Assembly: GCA_003170275.1 (NCBI GenBank)
Contig: PNAM01000098.1
Coordinates: 75,073 to 111,078 of the forward strand
Length of the DNA stretch: 36,006 nucleotides
Reading direction: 5' to 3'
Origin: Myxococcales bacterium
GTDB taxonomy: Bacteria > Myxococcota_A > Polyangia > Palsa-1104
Each line of letters opens with the position of its first letter. The first letter of the stretch is position 1. The notes below the pieces were generated by a model. The model was not told the DNA's origin, made no database searches, and saw nothing but the letters and a program-made list of their open reading frames with translations. The translations under genes and the position numbers were made by a program. Positions 1 through 7,181 of the stretch are shown piece after piece.

Positions 1-2
1 GG

Positions 3-356
3 GCGCTGGCCATCGATCTGCCGCGTGTGCTCATGGCGCAGGTCGAGGCAGACCTCAAGAGCGGCTCGCTCGCGCAACGCTGGGAGGCCGCCCGCGCCCG
101 GGCAGCAGAGCCGTCGGCAGGCATCGACATTGAACCCGCTCTCGCCGCCGTCGTGATGTTCCTCGGCGAGCAGAGCAAGACAGCCGCGCGCTACCTCTCC
201 GTTCGAGGGGAGGAGTGGGCCTCCGATGCCTATCGGATCGAGGGACAGGCGGGCGCGCTCGAGACGCAGTCGGAGCGGCTCCTACGCGCGGCCGCTCCGG
301 CGAGAGCCCCCGCCGACGCCAAGGCTGCCGAGGAGAGCGCCGCCACGGGGAGCTGA
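3..356 (+). CDS. Partial phage head-region protein, C-terminal part
   Basis: The reading frame is open from the first bases of the window, and the residues before the first GTG (27) look like continuing protein, so this is probably the C-terminal 117 residues of a gene that starts upstream. It has a helical, Ala-rich composition and a low-complexity Ala/Glu/Pro tail. No known domain is recognised. The stop lies three bases before the next start, so it shares an operon with the connector gene that follows; its position suggests a head or head-completion protein. An alternative is a short protein starting at GTG 27 or ATG 33. Confidence 0.6.
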   Translation, partial: ALAIDLPRVLMAQVEADLKSGSLAQRWEAARARAAEPSAGIDIEPALAAVVMFLGEQSKTAARYLSVRGEEWASDAYRIEGQAGALETQSERLLRAAAPARAPADAKAAEESAATGS

Positions 357-359
357 GTC

Positions 360-1472
360 ATGGCCGTCATCGCCCGGGGACAGTCGAGCGACGGCGGCAA
401 CCCCGTGCTCGACCTCTTCACGCCGGTTGCCGGCGCGCTCACCGACGTCGCGGTGCTCGAGTTCCAGATCTTCGACATCAGCGACGACGCCAAACGCGCG
501 AGCCCGGTGCAGGTTCACCCGGCGACGGCAGGCGCGCGCGCCCCGGTGAACGCCACCGACCTCTGGCCCACCGGCGACAAGCTCGCTACCGGCCGCTTCG
601 TTGCGCGCTGGACACCTCCCGCAGGTGAGGCCATCGGAGCTCACGAGATCCGGTGGTTCTTCCAGACCACGACGGGCGCGCCGGAGCAGACATCCCGCGA
701 AGACTTCGACGTACTCGCGGAGGGTGCCGGCTCGTCGCCATCCGGCTACGCCCTCGTCTCCGACCTCCGCGAGGAAGGCGTGAGTGCGGCGGACGCCCCC
801 GACGCGCGCCTCGCGCGGCTCGTTCTCCTCGCCAGCCAATACATCGATCGGGTCACCGGCCGCTTCTTCGAGCCGCGCCCGATGACGATGACCGTCGACG
901 GGAGCGGTGGCCGCATCCAGCTCCTTGGCCACCCCATCATCGCCGTTAGCTCGGTGAAGATGTTCGTCGGCATGTTCGCCGAGTTCGGCGTGCTGCCGGT
1001 CATCCCCTCGTTCTTCCGCGTCTACAACCGGCACCTCACCCAGGGGCTCCTCGACCCGGACGACCGCGAGGACTCGAGGCTCGAGTTCTTCCACTGGTCC
1101 GACTTGCTCGGCGTCCACGCGACGCCGGCGGGGCACCTTGGCCTCGGCTCGCTCGTCTGGCTCCCCGGCGTCCAGAACGTCGTCATCGATGGGCTCTTCG
1201 GATTCACCGACCCGGACGGCTCGGCGGTGGGACGCACGCCCGACCTCATCCGGCATGTCACCAAGCTCCTCGTCCTGCGCGAGATCCCGAAGATGACGGA
1301 CCTCACGCGCCGGGAGGAACGGCAGAAGCGCTGGCGACTCGTGAGCGAGCGGACCCGCGACCAGGGCTACAACCTCGAGGCGCTCCGCCTCCACGGCTCC
1401 TTCACCGGCGACCCCGAGATCGACAACGTCCTCGTTGCCTACCAGCGACCCGCGCAGGCCGGGGCGGCCTGA
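360..1472 (+). CDS. Head-tail connector (gp6-like) with an N-terminal beta domain
   Basis: A 370-residue protein. Residues about 1-120 are beta-rich and look like an Ig-type fold (DLFTPVAG, FVARWTPPAGEAIGAHEIRW). From about residue 130 there is a helical segment typical of gp6/HK97-like connectors: a short helix, then ARLARLVLLASQYIDRVTGRFF, then a strand region ending in GHPIIAVSSV. Connectors of this family form the ring that joins the portal to the tail in the virion. The gene overlaps the next by one base (TGATG), showing translational coupling. The N-terminal extension makes it much longer than a bare connector of about 100 residues. Family call is by pattern only. Confidence 0.6.
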   Translation: MAVIARGQSSDGGNPVLDLFTPVAGALTDVAVLEFQIFDISDDAKRASPVQVHPATAGARAPVNATDLWPTGDKLATGRFVARWTPPAGEAIGAHEIRWFFQTTTGAPEQTSREDFDVLAEGAGSSPSGYALVSDLREEGVSAADAPDARLARLVLLASQYIDRVTGRFFEPRPMTMTVDGSGGRIQLLGHPIIAVSSVKMFVGMFAEFGVLPVIPSFFRVYNRHLTQGLLDPDDREDSRLEFFHWSDLLGVHATPAGHLGLGSLVWLPGVQNVVIDGLFGFTDPDGSAVGRTPDLIRHVTKLLVLREIPKMTDLTRREERQKRWRLVSERTRDQGYNLEALRLHGSFTGDPEIDNVLVAYQRPAQAGAA

Positions 1473-1996
1473 TGCGCGGGCGGCACATCAACCCCTTCCT
1501 CGCCGAGCTCGCTCGACTCGACACCGTGGCGACGGCTGAGGATCCCGACGGCGCGGGGCCGCTCGCGTCTGGCTACGACCGGGACTTCAAGGAGACCGTG
1601 ATCGTGCCGGATACCGGCTGGCGCGGAAGAGATGGGCGACGGGAGAAGCCGCTCATCCAGCTTCCCTGCCAGGTCGAGGTGTCGAGCTTCGGCGAGCTGC
1701 AGGAGCTGATGACGGGCATGTCGCCGCGCTCGCATCTCGTGCTGGTGTTCCACTTCCAGGACCTCGAGCGAATGAACCTGGTCGACCCCGGCACGGGCGA
1801 CGCCCTCCTCCGCGTCGATGACCGGCTGGTCTCCATTCGCGACTACCACACGGGCGAGCTCGTCCAGGCCGTGCGCACGCCGCCCGGGCTCTACATCACC
1901 GAGGTGCAACCACAGTCCTTCGGGATTGGGCTCCGGCGGAACCTGCTCTTCGCCATCTTCAACGAGCGAGCGCTGGGCCCGAAGGGCGGCGCCTGA
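1472..1996 (+). CDS. Probable head-tail joining protein
   Basis: A 174-residue protein between the connector and the gpG-like gene, a slot where contractile-tailed phages carry a head closure or stopper protein. The middle (about residues 65-130) is beta-rich: a strand pair around LIQLPCQVEV, a helix with FGELQELMTGM, and a segment LVLVFHFQDLERMNLVD, ending with LYITEVQPQSFGIGL. No motif allows a firm family name. Start and stop both overlap the neighbours by one base (TGATG at each junction), so translation of the three genes is coupled. Function is inferred from position. Confidence 0.5.
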   Translation: MRGRHINPFLAELARLDTVATAEDPDGAGPLASGYDRDFKETVIVPDTGWRGRDGRREKPLIQLPCQVEVSSFGELQELMTGMSPRSHLVLVFHFQDLERMNLVDPGTGDALLRVDDRLVSIRDYHTGELVQAVRTPPGLYITEVQPQSFGIGLRRNLLFAIFNERALGPKGGA

Positions 1997-2610
1997 TGTC
2001 CGAGGTGCGGAAGGTCGGCGCGTGGAGCCGCGTCGGGAAGCTGCTCGCGTCGGCGCCGAAGCGGATGCGCGAGGCCGTCGACAAGGCCCTTATGCAGGAG
2101 GCGCAGTTCTTTCGGACCAAGATCGTCGAGGGCATCGGCGAACAGGCACCCGGAGGGAAGACCTTCGCGCCGGTCGCGCCGACGACGATCGCCATCCGCC
2201 GCTTCCGCGGCTTCAAGGGGACCAAGGCGCTGCTCGTCCAGGGCGACCTCCGAAATAGCATCACCGTCGTGAAGGAGGGCGGCGGCGTCTTCGTCGGCGT
2301 GCTCCGCAGCGCGAAGGGTCGCGGCGGGCAGCCGCTGGTCAACGTCGCCGCGGTTCACGAGTTCGGCTCGTCGCCGATCGCGGTGAAGCTCACGCCGAAG
2401 GCGCGCGCGTTCCTCCACGCCGCCTTCCGCAAGGCAGGGCTGGACTCACCGGCCAGCGACAAGCCGTCGATCGGCATCGCCATCATCAAGGTGCCCGCGC
2501 GCCCGTTCCTCGGTCCGGTGTTCGAGAAGTACGCGGACCCAGACCAGGTCTCGCGGAGGTTCCTCGAACGCGTCGCCAAAAATCTGGGCGGTGAGTTCGG
2601 CCACCCTTGA
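1996..2610 (+). CDS. Phage virion morphogenesis (tail completion, gpG-like) protein
   Basis: A 204-residue protein resembling the Mu gpG / P2 gpS 'virion morphogenesis' family, which helps join or complete the tail. Seen: a basic N-terminal helix (residues 1-45), GGKTFAPVAPTTIAIRR, then a 'TKALLVQGDLRNSI' segment where the family has its conserved 'G.L..SI' strand, AAVHEFGSS, and a C-terminal VPARPFLGPVFEKY, matching the usual 'PARPFLG' ending. It closes the first gene group. The stop is followed by 16 bases and then the -35 box of element E1. Confidence 0.7.
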   Translation: MSEVRKVGAWSRVGKLLASAPKRMREAVDKALMQEAQFFRTKIVEGIGEQAPGGKTFAPVAPTTIAIRRFRGFKGTKALLVQGDLRNSITVVKEGGGVFVGVLRSAKGRGGQPLVNVAAVHEFGSSPIAVKLTPKARAFLHAAFRKAGLDSPASDKPSIGIAIIKVPARPFLGPVFEKYADPDQVSRRFLERVAKNLGGEFGHP

Positions 2611-2626
2611 GCGACCGTATCGCGTC

Positions 2627-2655
2627 TTGACGCTTATATGGATGTTCCATATACT
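2627..2655 (+). promoter_or_regulatory. E1 promoter with palindromic operator in the spacer
   Basis: TTGACG (2627-2632), 17 bases, TATACT (2650-2655): a near-consensus sigma70 promoter. The perfect inverted repeat ATATGGA-TGT-TCCATAT covers 2636-2652, filling most of the spacer and the first half of the -10 box, and extends one more base pair on each side. A protein bound here would block RNA polymerase. Twenty bases (2636-2655) are identical at 17073-17092 upstream of the second tail operon. Confidence 0.85.
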
Positions 2656-2666
2656 CGCAGTAGGTA

Positions 2667-2742
2667 GCGGATAGTCCGCGCCAGGGGTCGTTGAAGAACT
2701 CAAGCCCCGGTGTCGCCCTCGCGGGTGGCGCCGGGGCTTTTT
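2667..2742 (+). terminator. E1 leader: two small hairpins and an intrinsic terminator before the tail genes
   Basis: Transcription from the E1 promoter should begin near 2662. The leader has hairpin 1 (GCGGA 2667-2671 with TCCGC 2675-2679), a conserved stretch CCAGGGGTCGTTGA (2681-2694), hairpin 2 (TTGA 2691-2694 with TCAA 2700-2703) and a 17-bp terminator stem with three G-U pairs (2702-2718 with 2723-2739, loop TCGC) followed by TTTTT at 2738-2742. The terminator ends 16 bases before the start codon at 2759, with the GGAG ribosome site between them. This is the arrangement of an attenuator or anti-termination site. Confidence 0.75.
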
Positions 2743-2758
2743 GCGTTTGTGGAGCAAG

Positions 2759-3739
2759 ATGGCCGTCCCTTCGATCACCAGCGTCACGCCGAGCTCGGGC
2801 CCCACGGGCGGGAGCTTGCTCGTCGAGATCGGTGGGGCCGGCTTCCGGCTGCCCGATCCGCCCGGTGCGATGGGGCCGACGTTGGCACCCACCGCTCCCG
2901 TTCGCGTTCTTGTCGCTGGCAGGCGAGCACGCGACGTCCGCGTCTACGCCGGCGACCGGTTGACCTGCATAGTCCCCGCTGGCGACGCCGGGCCCGCAGA
3001 CGTCGTCGTCCAGAACCTCGATACGGCTGGCACGCCGCTCCCTGGTGAAGAGGCGACGGCGCCGCACGCCTTCACGTACGTCCTCCACCCGCTCACGCCC
3101 GAGGCCGACCTCACGCGAATCGTCCGGACCCTTCTTCAGGAGCTGAAACGCCAGGTGCTGGAGAACGTCGTCCTGACGGTCCAGACCGACTTCGACGCCG
3201 AGACCGGCGACGAGCTGCACCTCGCGCAGGTCGCCAGGATGCCGGCACTGGTCCTCGTCGGGCCCGAGCTCTCCGAAGACCGCTTCTTCTCGCTCAACCA
3301 GCTCCCGGAGCAGGTGACGAGCCCTGACCGCTTCGCGCAACGCCGCGTGCCGTACACCGTCGACCTCGGCTTCACGCTGGTCGGTGTCTCCGACCACACG
3401 ACCGAGCTGCTCAACCTGATGGCGGCGTCCCAGCTCTTCTTCCACCGCAACAAGTTCCTCGACATGCCGCGCGACCCGGCGAACGCGGAGGCGGGCTCCG
3501 TCCGCTACGAGATGGACTTCACGCCCGATGGCGACCTGAAGGTGACGAGCCAACCGAACGAATCGAACGTCCGGAGCTTCTCCGGAAAGTTCGTCGTCCG
3601 CGGCTTCGACCTCGAAGATCTGGCCGGCCTTGTCGGCGGCGACGTAGTCGAGCGCGGCGTGGCGATCGACGAGGTCGTGCTCCAGCCATCCCAGCAGACG
3701 GCGCCGCGCGTGCCGGTCGGCCGCAACCCGGACCCGTGA
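2759..3739 (+). CDS. TIG-domain tail protein, probable tail completion/terminator
   Basis: A 326-residue protein. Residues about 4-110 form an IPT/TIG beta-sandwich: it opens with PSITSVTPSSGPTGGSLLVEI, the usual TIG signature, and carries VRVYAGDRLTCIVPAGDAGPADVVVQN near its end. Residues about 115-300 form a separate domain with strands LVLVGPEL, YTVDLGFTLVGVSDHT and a helix LLNLMAASQLFF. In related phages the gene just upstream of the sheath makes the tail terminator, so that role is inferred for the C-terminal domain. The ATG at 2759 is chosen because GGAG lies four bases upstream; a TTG at 2741 lies inside the terminator T-run. It is the first gene read from E1. Confidence 0.55.
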   Translation: MAVPSITSVTPSSGPTGGSLLVEIGGAGFRLPDPPGAMGPTLAPTAPVRVLVAGRRARDVRVYAGDRLTCIVPAGDAGPADVVVQNLDTAGTPLPGEEATAPHAFTYVLHPLTPEADLTRIVRTLLQELKRQVLENVVLTVQTDFDAETGDELHLAQVARMPALVLVGPELSEDRFFSLNQLPEQVTSPDRFAQRRVPYTVDLGFTLVGVSDHTTELLNLMAASQLFFHRNKFLDMPRDPANAEAGSVRYEMDFTPDGDLKVTSQPNESNVRSFSGKFVVRGFDLEDLAGLVGGDVVERGVAIDEVVLQPSQQTAPRVPVGRNPDP

Positions 3740-3749
3740 GGAGACCACG

Positions 3750-4133
3750 ATGCCAGTGACGCTTGAGAGCCGCGTGCGACAGATGCAGGTATTCAACCTG
3801 CCCCACGACGCCTATTGCGGCGATGGCGACTGCGCGTGCAGCGACACCGCGGTGGTCGTCGTCGAAGAGAACCCGCGCACTGGGGAGCGCGCTCCCCGCC
3901 GCGTGGCGCGGAAGACGCCCGACTCGTTGACACTGCTCGCGCGCGAACGCCGAGCGGACCTACCGGCTGCGCTCCTGGATGTCCCCGAGGTGAAGGCGGC
4001 GATCGCCCATGGGCGCGTGCGTGTCGTCGAGCAGACGCCCGACGCGCCACCGGACAAGCCGACGCCCGCGGCGCCAACGAAGCCGGTGGCAGCGCCCGCC
4101 GCACCGCCCACCCCGACGAAGAAGGAGGAATAA
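3750..4133 (+). CDS. Small protein with a Cys-rich motif, upstream of sheath
   Basis: A 127-residue protein of unknown function. The N-terminal part carries H19 and C23, C28, C30 in the segment CGDGDCAC, which could bind a metal. A central helical part (about residues 60-90, LTLLARERRADLPAALL) is followed by a disordered tail rich in Pro, Ala, Thr and Lys. It sits ten bases after the TIG gene and directly abuts the sheath start (TAA then ATG), so it is co-translated with tail proteins. It may be a small tail accessory or assembly factor, but that rests on position only. Confidence 0.6.
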   Translation: MPVTLESRVRQMQVFNLPHDAYCGDGDCACSDTAVVVVEENPRTGERAPRRVARKTPDSLTLLARERRADLPAALLDVPEVKAAIAHGRVRVVEQTPDAPPDKPTPAAPTKPVAAPAAPPTPTKKEE

Positions 4134-5732
4134 ATGGGCTCCCAGCTACTCGCCTCCAAGGTCGTCATCGTCGAGGAGGAGCCGCGCATCCGCAACGTCC
4201 CGGCGCTGCCCACCGCGGTCGCGGGCGCCATCGGTGTCACCGAGCGCGGTCCAGTCGGTCAGGCCGTGCTGGTCTCGAGCTTCGAGGAGTTCGTCGATAC
4301 GTTCGGCGGCTTCACACCGAACTCGGACCTCGCCCTGGCGGCGAGCGCCTTCTTCGAGAACGGCGGGCAGGCCCTCTGGGTCGTTCGCACCGTCCACTAC
4401 ACCGACCCGACGACCTCCACGACGAAGACCTCGGCGAAGGCGACGCTCACGCTGTCGGATCGCGCAGCCACGCCTGTGCCCACGGTTCGCGTGGATGGCA
4501 AGTGGGACGGCGCCTACGGCAACGATGTCACCGTCGTCATCGGCCCGCCGACGAGTGCCGCGGCGGGCGAGTTCAACCTCACAGTCGAGGACAACGGGCT
4601 CATCGCCGAGGTCTTCCCGAACCTCTCGATGGACCCGATGAAGCCCAGCTACATCGAGACCGTCGTCAACCACCCGACCAACGGCTCTCGCCTCATCGCG
4701 GTCACGGACCTCGCATCGGTCACTGCCACGCCGAACAACCTGCCCAAGACGGGGACGTTCGGACCGCTCACCGGCGGAGACGACGGGCTCACGTCCCTAA
4801 CCGACGCCGACTTCGTCGGCAGTGCTGCCGGCAGGACGGGCCTCCACGCCTTCGACACCGTACAGCAGCTCACGATCCTCATCGTCCCCGGGCGTTCCAC
4901 GGCCGCCGTGCACGGCGCGATGATCACCTACTGCGAGGTGGCGCGCGACAAGAGCTGCTTCGCCATCCTCGACCCGCCCGCGAACCAGTCGGCGACTGAC
5001 ATCATCACCTACGCGGAGTCCACCGCGGCGATCCTGGGTCTCACCGAGTTCGCGGCCATCTATTGGCCGCGGGTGAAGGTCCTCAACCCCTCGACGGCGG
5101 TCTTCGGCAACGCGGCGAATCTCGTCGTGCCGCCCTCGGGCCACCTCGCGGGCGTCTACGCGCGCGTCGACAGCTCGCGCCCGGGCGGCGTCTATGTTCC
5201 ACCGGCCGGGATTGAGAACGGCCAGCTCCTCGGCGTCATCGGATTCGAGACGGACGAGGTGCTCTCGGAGGCCAAGCGCGATCTGGTCTTCCCGAAGCGC
5301 ATCAACCCGCTCACGGTCTTCCCAGGCGCGCCGCGCCACATCGATGGCGCTCGCACGCTGAAGGGCGACGGCAACTTCCCGACCGTGGCCGAGCGACGTG
5401 GGGTCATCTTCATCGAGCAGTCGCTCAAGCTCGGGCTGCTCTTCGCCAAACACCACAACAACACCGAGGCGCTGCGCGCGACCTTGGCACGCACCGTCAC
5501 CGCCTTCCTGCTCATCCAGCTCAAGAACGGCGCCTTCGCTTCGACTGACCCGAAGCAGGCGTTCTTCGTCGACTTCGGCGCCGCGCTCAACCCACCGTCG
5601 GTCATCTTCTCTGGACAGGTCGTCGGGCGGATCGGCCTGGCGACGGCGAAACCGGCGGAGTTCATCGTACTCCGCTTCTCTCAGGACACGCGCGCGCTCG
5701 AGGCGGAGCTCGCAGCGGCCACCGGCGGGTAA
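4134..5732 (+). CDS. Contractile tail sheath protein
   Basis: A 532-residue sheath subunit, which polymerises around the tail tube and contracts to drive it through the target envelope. Clear family features: N-terminal VAGAIGVTERGPVGQAVLVSSFEEFVDTFGG, then SDLALAASAFFENGGQALWVVR, an inserted variable domain (about residues 95-235), and a C-terminal core with AAIYWPRVKV, PPSGHLAGVYAR, INPLTVFPG, GARTL and RGVIFIEQSL. The C-terminal domain ends with the expected helix-strand region ALEAELAAATGG. The full length is present with no frame disruption. The tube gene follows twelve bases later. Confidence 0.95.
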   Translation: MGSQLLASKVVIVEEEPRIRNVPALPTAVAGAIGVTERGPVGQAVLVSSFEEFVDTFGGFTPNSDLALAASAFFENGGQALWVVRTVHYTDPTTSTTKTSAKATLTLSDRAATPVPTVRVDGKWDGAYGNDVTVVIGPPTSAAAGEFNLTVEDNGLIAEVFPNLSMDPMKPSYIETVVNHPTNGSRLIAVTDLASVTATPNNLPKTGTFGPLTGGDDGLTSLTDADFVGSAAGRTGLHAFDTVQQLTILIVPGRSTAAVHGAMITYCEVARDKSCFAILDPPANQSATDIITYAESTAAILGLTEFAAIYWPRVKVLNPSTAVFGNAANLVVPPSGHLAGVYARVDSSRPGGVYVPPAGIENGQLLGVIGFETDEVLSEAKRDLVFPKRINPLTVFPGAPRHIDGARTLKGDGNFPTVAERRGVIFIEQSLKLGLLFAKHHNNTEALRATLARTVTAFLLIQLKNGAFASTDPKQAFFVDFGAALNPPSVIFSGQVVGRIGLATAKPAEFIVLRFSQDTRALEAELAAATGG

Positions 5733-5744
5733 CGAGGAGACACC

Positions 5745-6203
<459 letters not shown>

Positions 6204-6210
6204 GGCAACC

Positions 6211-6960
6211 ATGAGCACGAACATCGTCTGTCCGTCCGGCCTCGCCGGGGAGATTCGCGGGCTCAAAGGCAAGGAGGGCAAGCTCCTCGCCGATCGCGCA
6301 GCGGCGCGCGCTGGATCGACCTTCGAGAAGATCCTCTCGGGCTGCTGGCTCTCGACGACCGACGCGGCCCTCTACGAAGTGCCCGAGGGCGGCGCGCTCA
6401 ACTGGTCGAAGGTGCTGGTGGCAGACCGCTTCTACGCGCTCCTTCAAATCCGGGCGCTCACCTTCGGCGACGAATACGCGTTCTCGGTGCAGTGCCAGAG
6501 CGCCTCGTGCCGCGAGCGCTTCGAATGGACGCTGAACCTGAAGGACCTGCCTGTGCGACCGCTGTCGGACGCTGCGAAGGCGGCCATCAAAGCGGGGAAC
6601 CGGTTCGAGACCAAGCTGCCGCGCGACGGCCGGAAGGTCTGGTTCCGGCTCATGACCGGGGCGGACGAGGTGCGGGCCGCCACGGTGCTCCGGGCGGCGA
6701 AGGACGGGATGCTCCTCACCGCGCTCGCGCTGCGGATCGTCGAGATCGAGGGCGTGGTGGAGACGGACAAGCGCAAGTTCCTCGACGAGATGGAGATGGC
6801 CGACGCGGCCGCGTTGCTCGACCAGTTCGACGACGCGGACGGTGGTGTCGAGACCAGCATCGAGGTCGAGTGCCCCTCCTGCATGGGGGTGCAGGAGGTC
6901 CAGCTCCCTTTCGAGCGGGGCTTCTTTCTCCCCAGGTCGAAGGGGAGGACGGATGGGTAG
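6211..6960 (+). CDS. Tail assembly chaperone-type protein with two Cys pairs
   Basis: A 249-residue protein in the slot between tube and tape measure, where phages encode tail assembly chaperones or baseplate-hub assembly proteins. Four cysteines, C95, C100, C221 and C224 (CX4C and CX2C), probably form one zinc site. The rest is helical: a DRFYALLQIRALTFGDEY segment resembling T4 gp26-type baseplate proteins, and a 'MEMADAAALLDQFDDADGGV' helix. It ends SKGRTDG at a TAG. The reading frame continues in the -1 frame into a conserved-looking segment (see the next entry), so this is probably the shorter of two products of a programmed frameshift. Confidence 0.65.
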   Translation: MSTNIVCPSGLAGEIRGLKGKEGKLLADRAAARAGSTFEKILSGCWLSTTDAALYEVPEGGALNWSKVLVADRFYALLQIRALTFGDEYAFSVQCQSASCRERFEWTLNLKDLPVRPLSDAAKAAIKAGNRFETKLPRDGRKVWFRLMTGADEVRAATVLRAAKDGMLLTALALRIVEIEGVVETDKRKFLDEMEMADAAALLDQFDDADGGVETSIEVECPSCMGVQEVQLPFERGFFLPRSKGRTDG

Positions 6961-7178
6961 CGGGCCTCTTCCCGACGCTCGAACAGGACGAGCTGTGGGA
7001 GGGCGTCTTCCAGCTCCTCTACCACCAGCACGGCGGCAGCGGCCTTCAGCTCTCGCTCACGGAGGTGATGGAGCTCGACATGGACCGGATGCGCTGGCTC
7101 CTCGAGCGGCTCGGGGAGCAGCGGGAGAAAGAGGCGCGCGAGATGGAGAAGGCGGCCCGGCGCGCGCGGAGGAAATGA
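6942..7178 (+). CDS. Frameshifted (-1) extension of the tail assembly chaperone
   Basis: Downstream of the TAG at 6958 the -1 frame encodes about 75 residues of good protein (LFPTLEQDELWEGVFQLLYH, LTEVMELDMDRMRWLLERLGE, then a charged helix rich in Lys, Arg and Glu), ending three bases before the tape-measure start. This frame has no ATG, GTG or TTG start near its beginning; the first ATG (about 7068) would lose half the segment. A -1 slip at the end of the upstream gene, perhaps at the G run 6942-6945 or in CTTTCTCCCC (6924-6933), would fuse the two. Such gpG/gpGT-type frameshifts are well known just upstream of tape-measure genes. The slip site is not certain. Confidence 0.6.
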   Translation, partial: GEDGWVAGLFPTLEQDELWEGVFQLLYHQHGGSGLQLSLTEVMELDMDRMRWLLERLGEQREKEAREMEKAARRARRK

Positions 7179-7181
7179 CAC

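Noticed and set aside
2702..2742. E1 hairpin as a plain terminator of the upstream head operon
   Set aside because: A simple terminator would not need a strong promoter 50 bases upstream and another copy with the same promoter before J; a plain stop for upstream read-through remains possible in addition.
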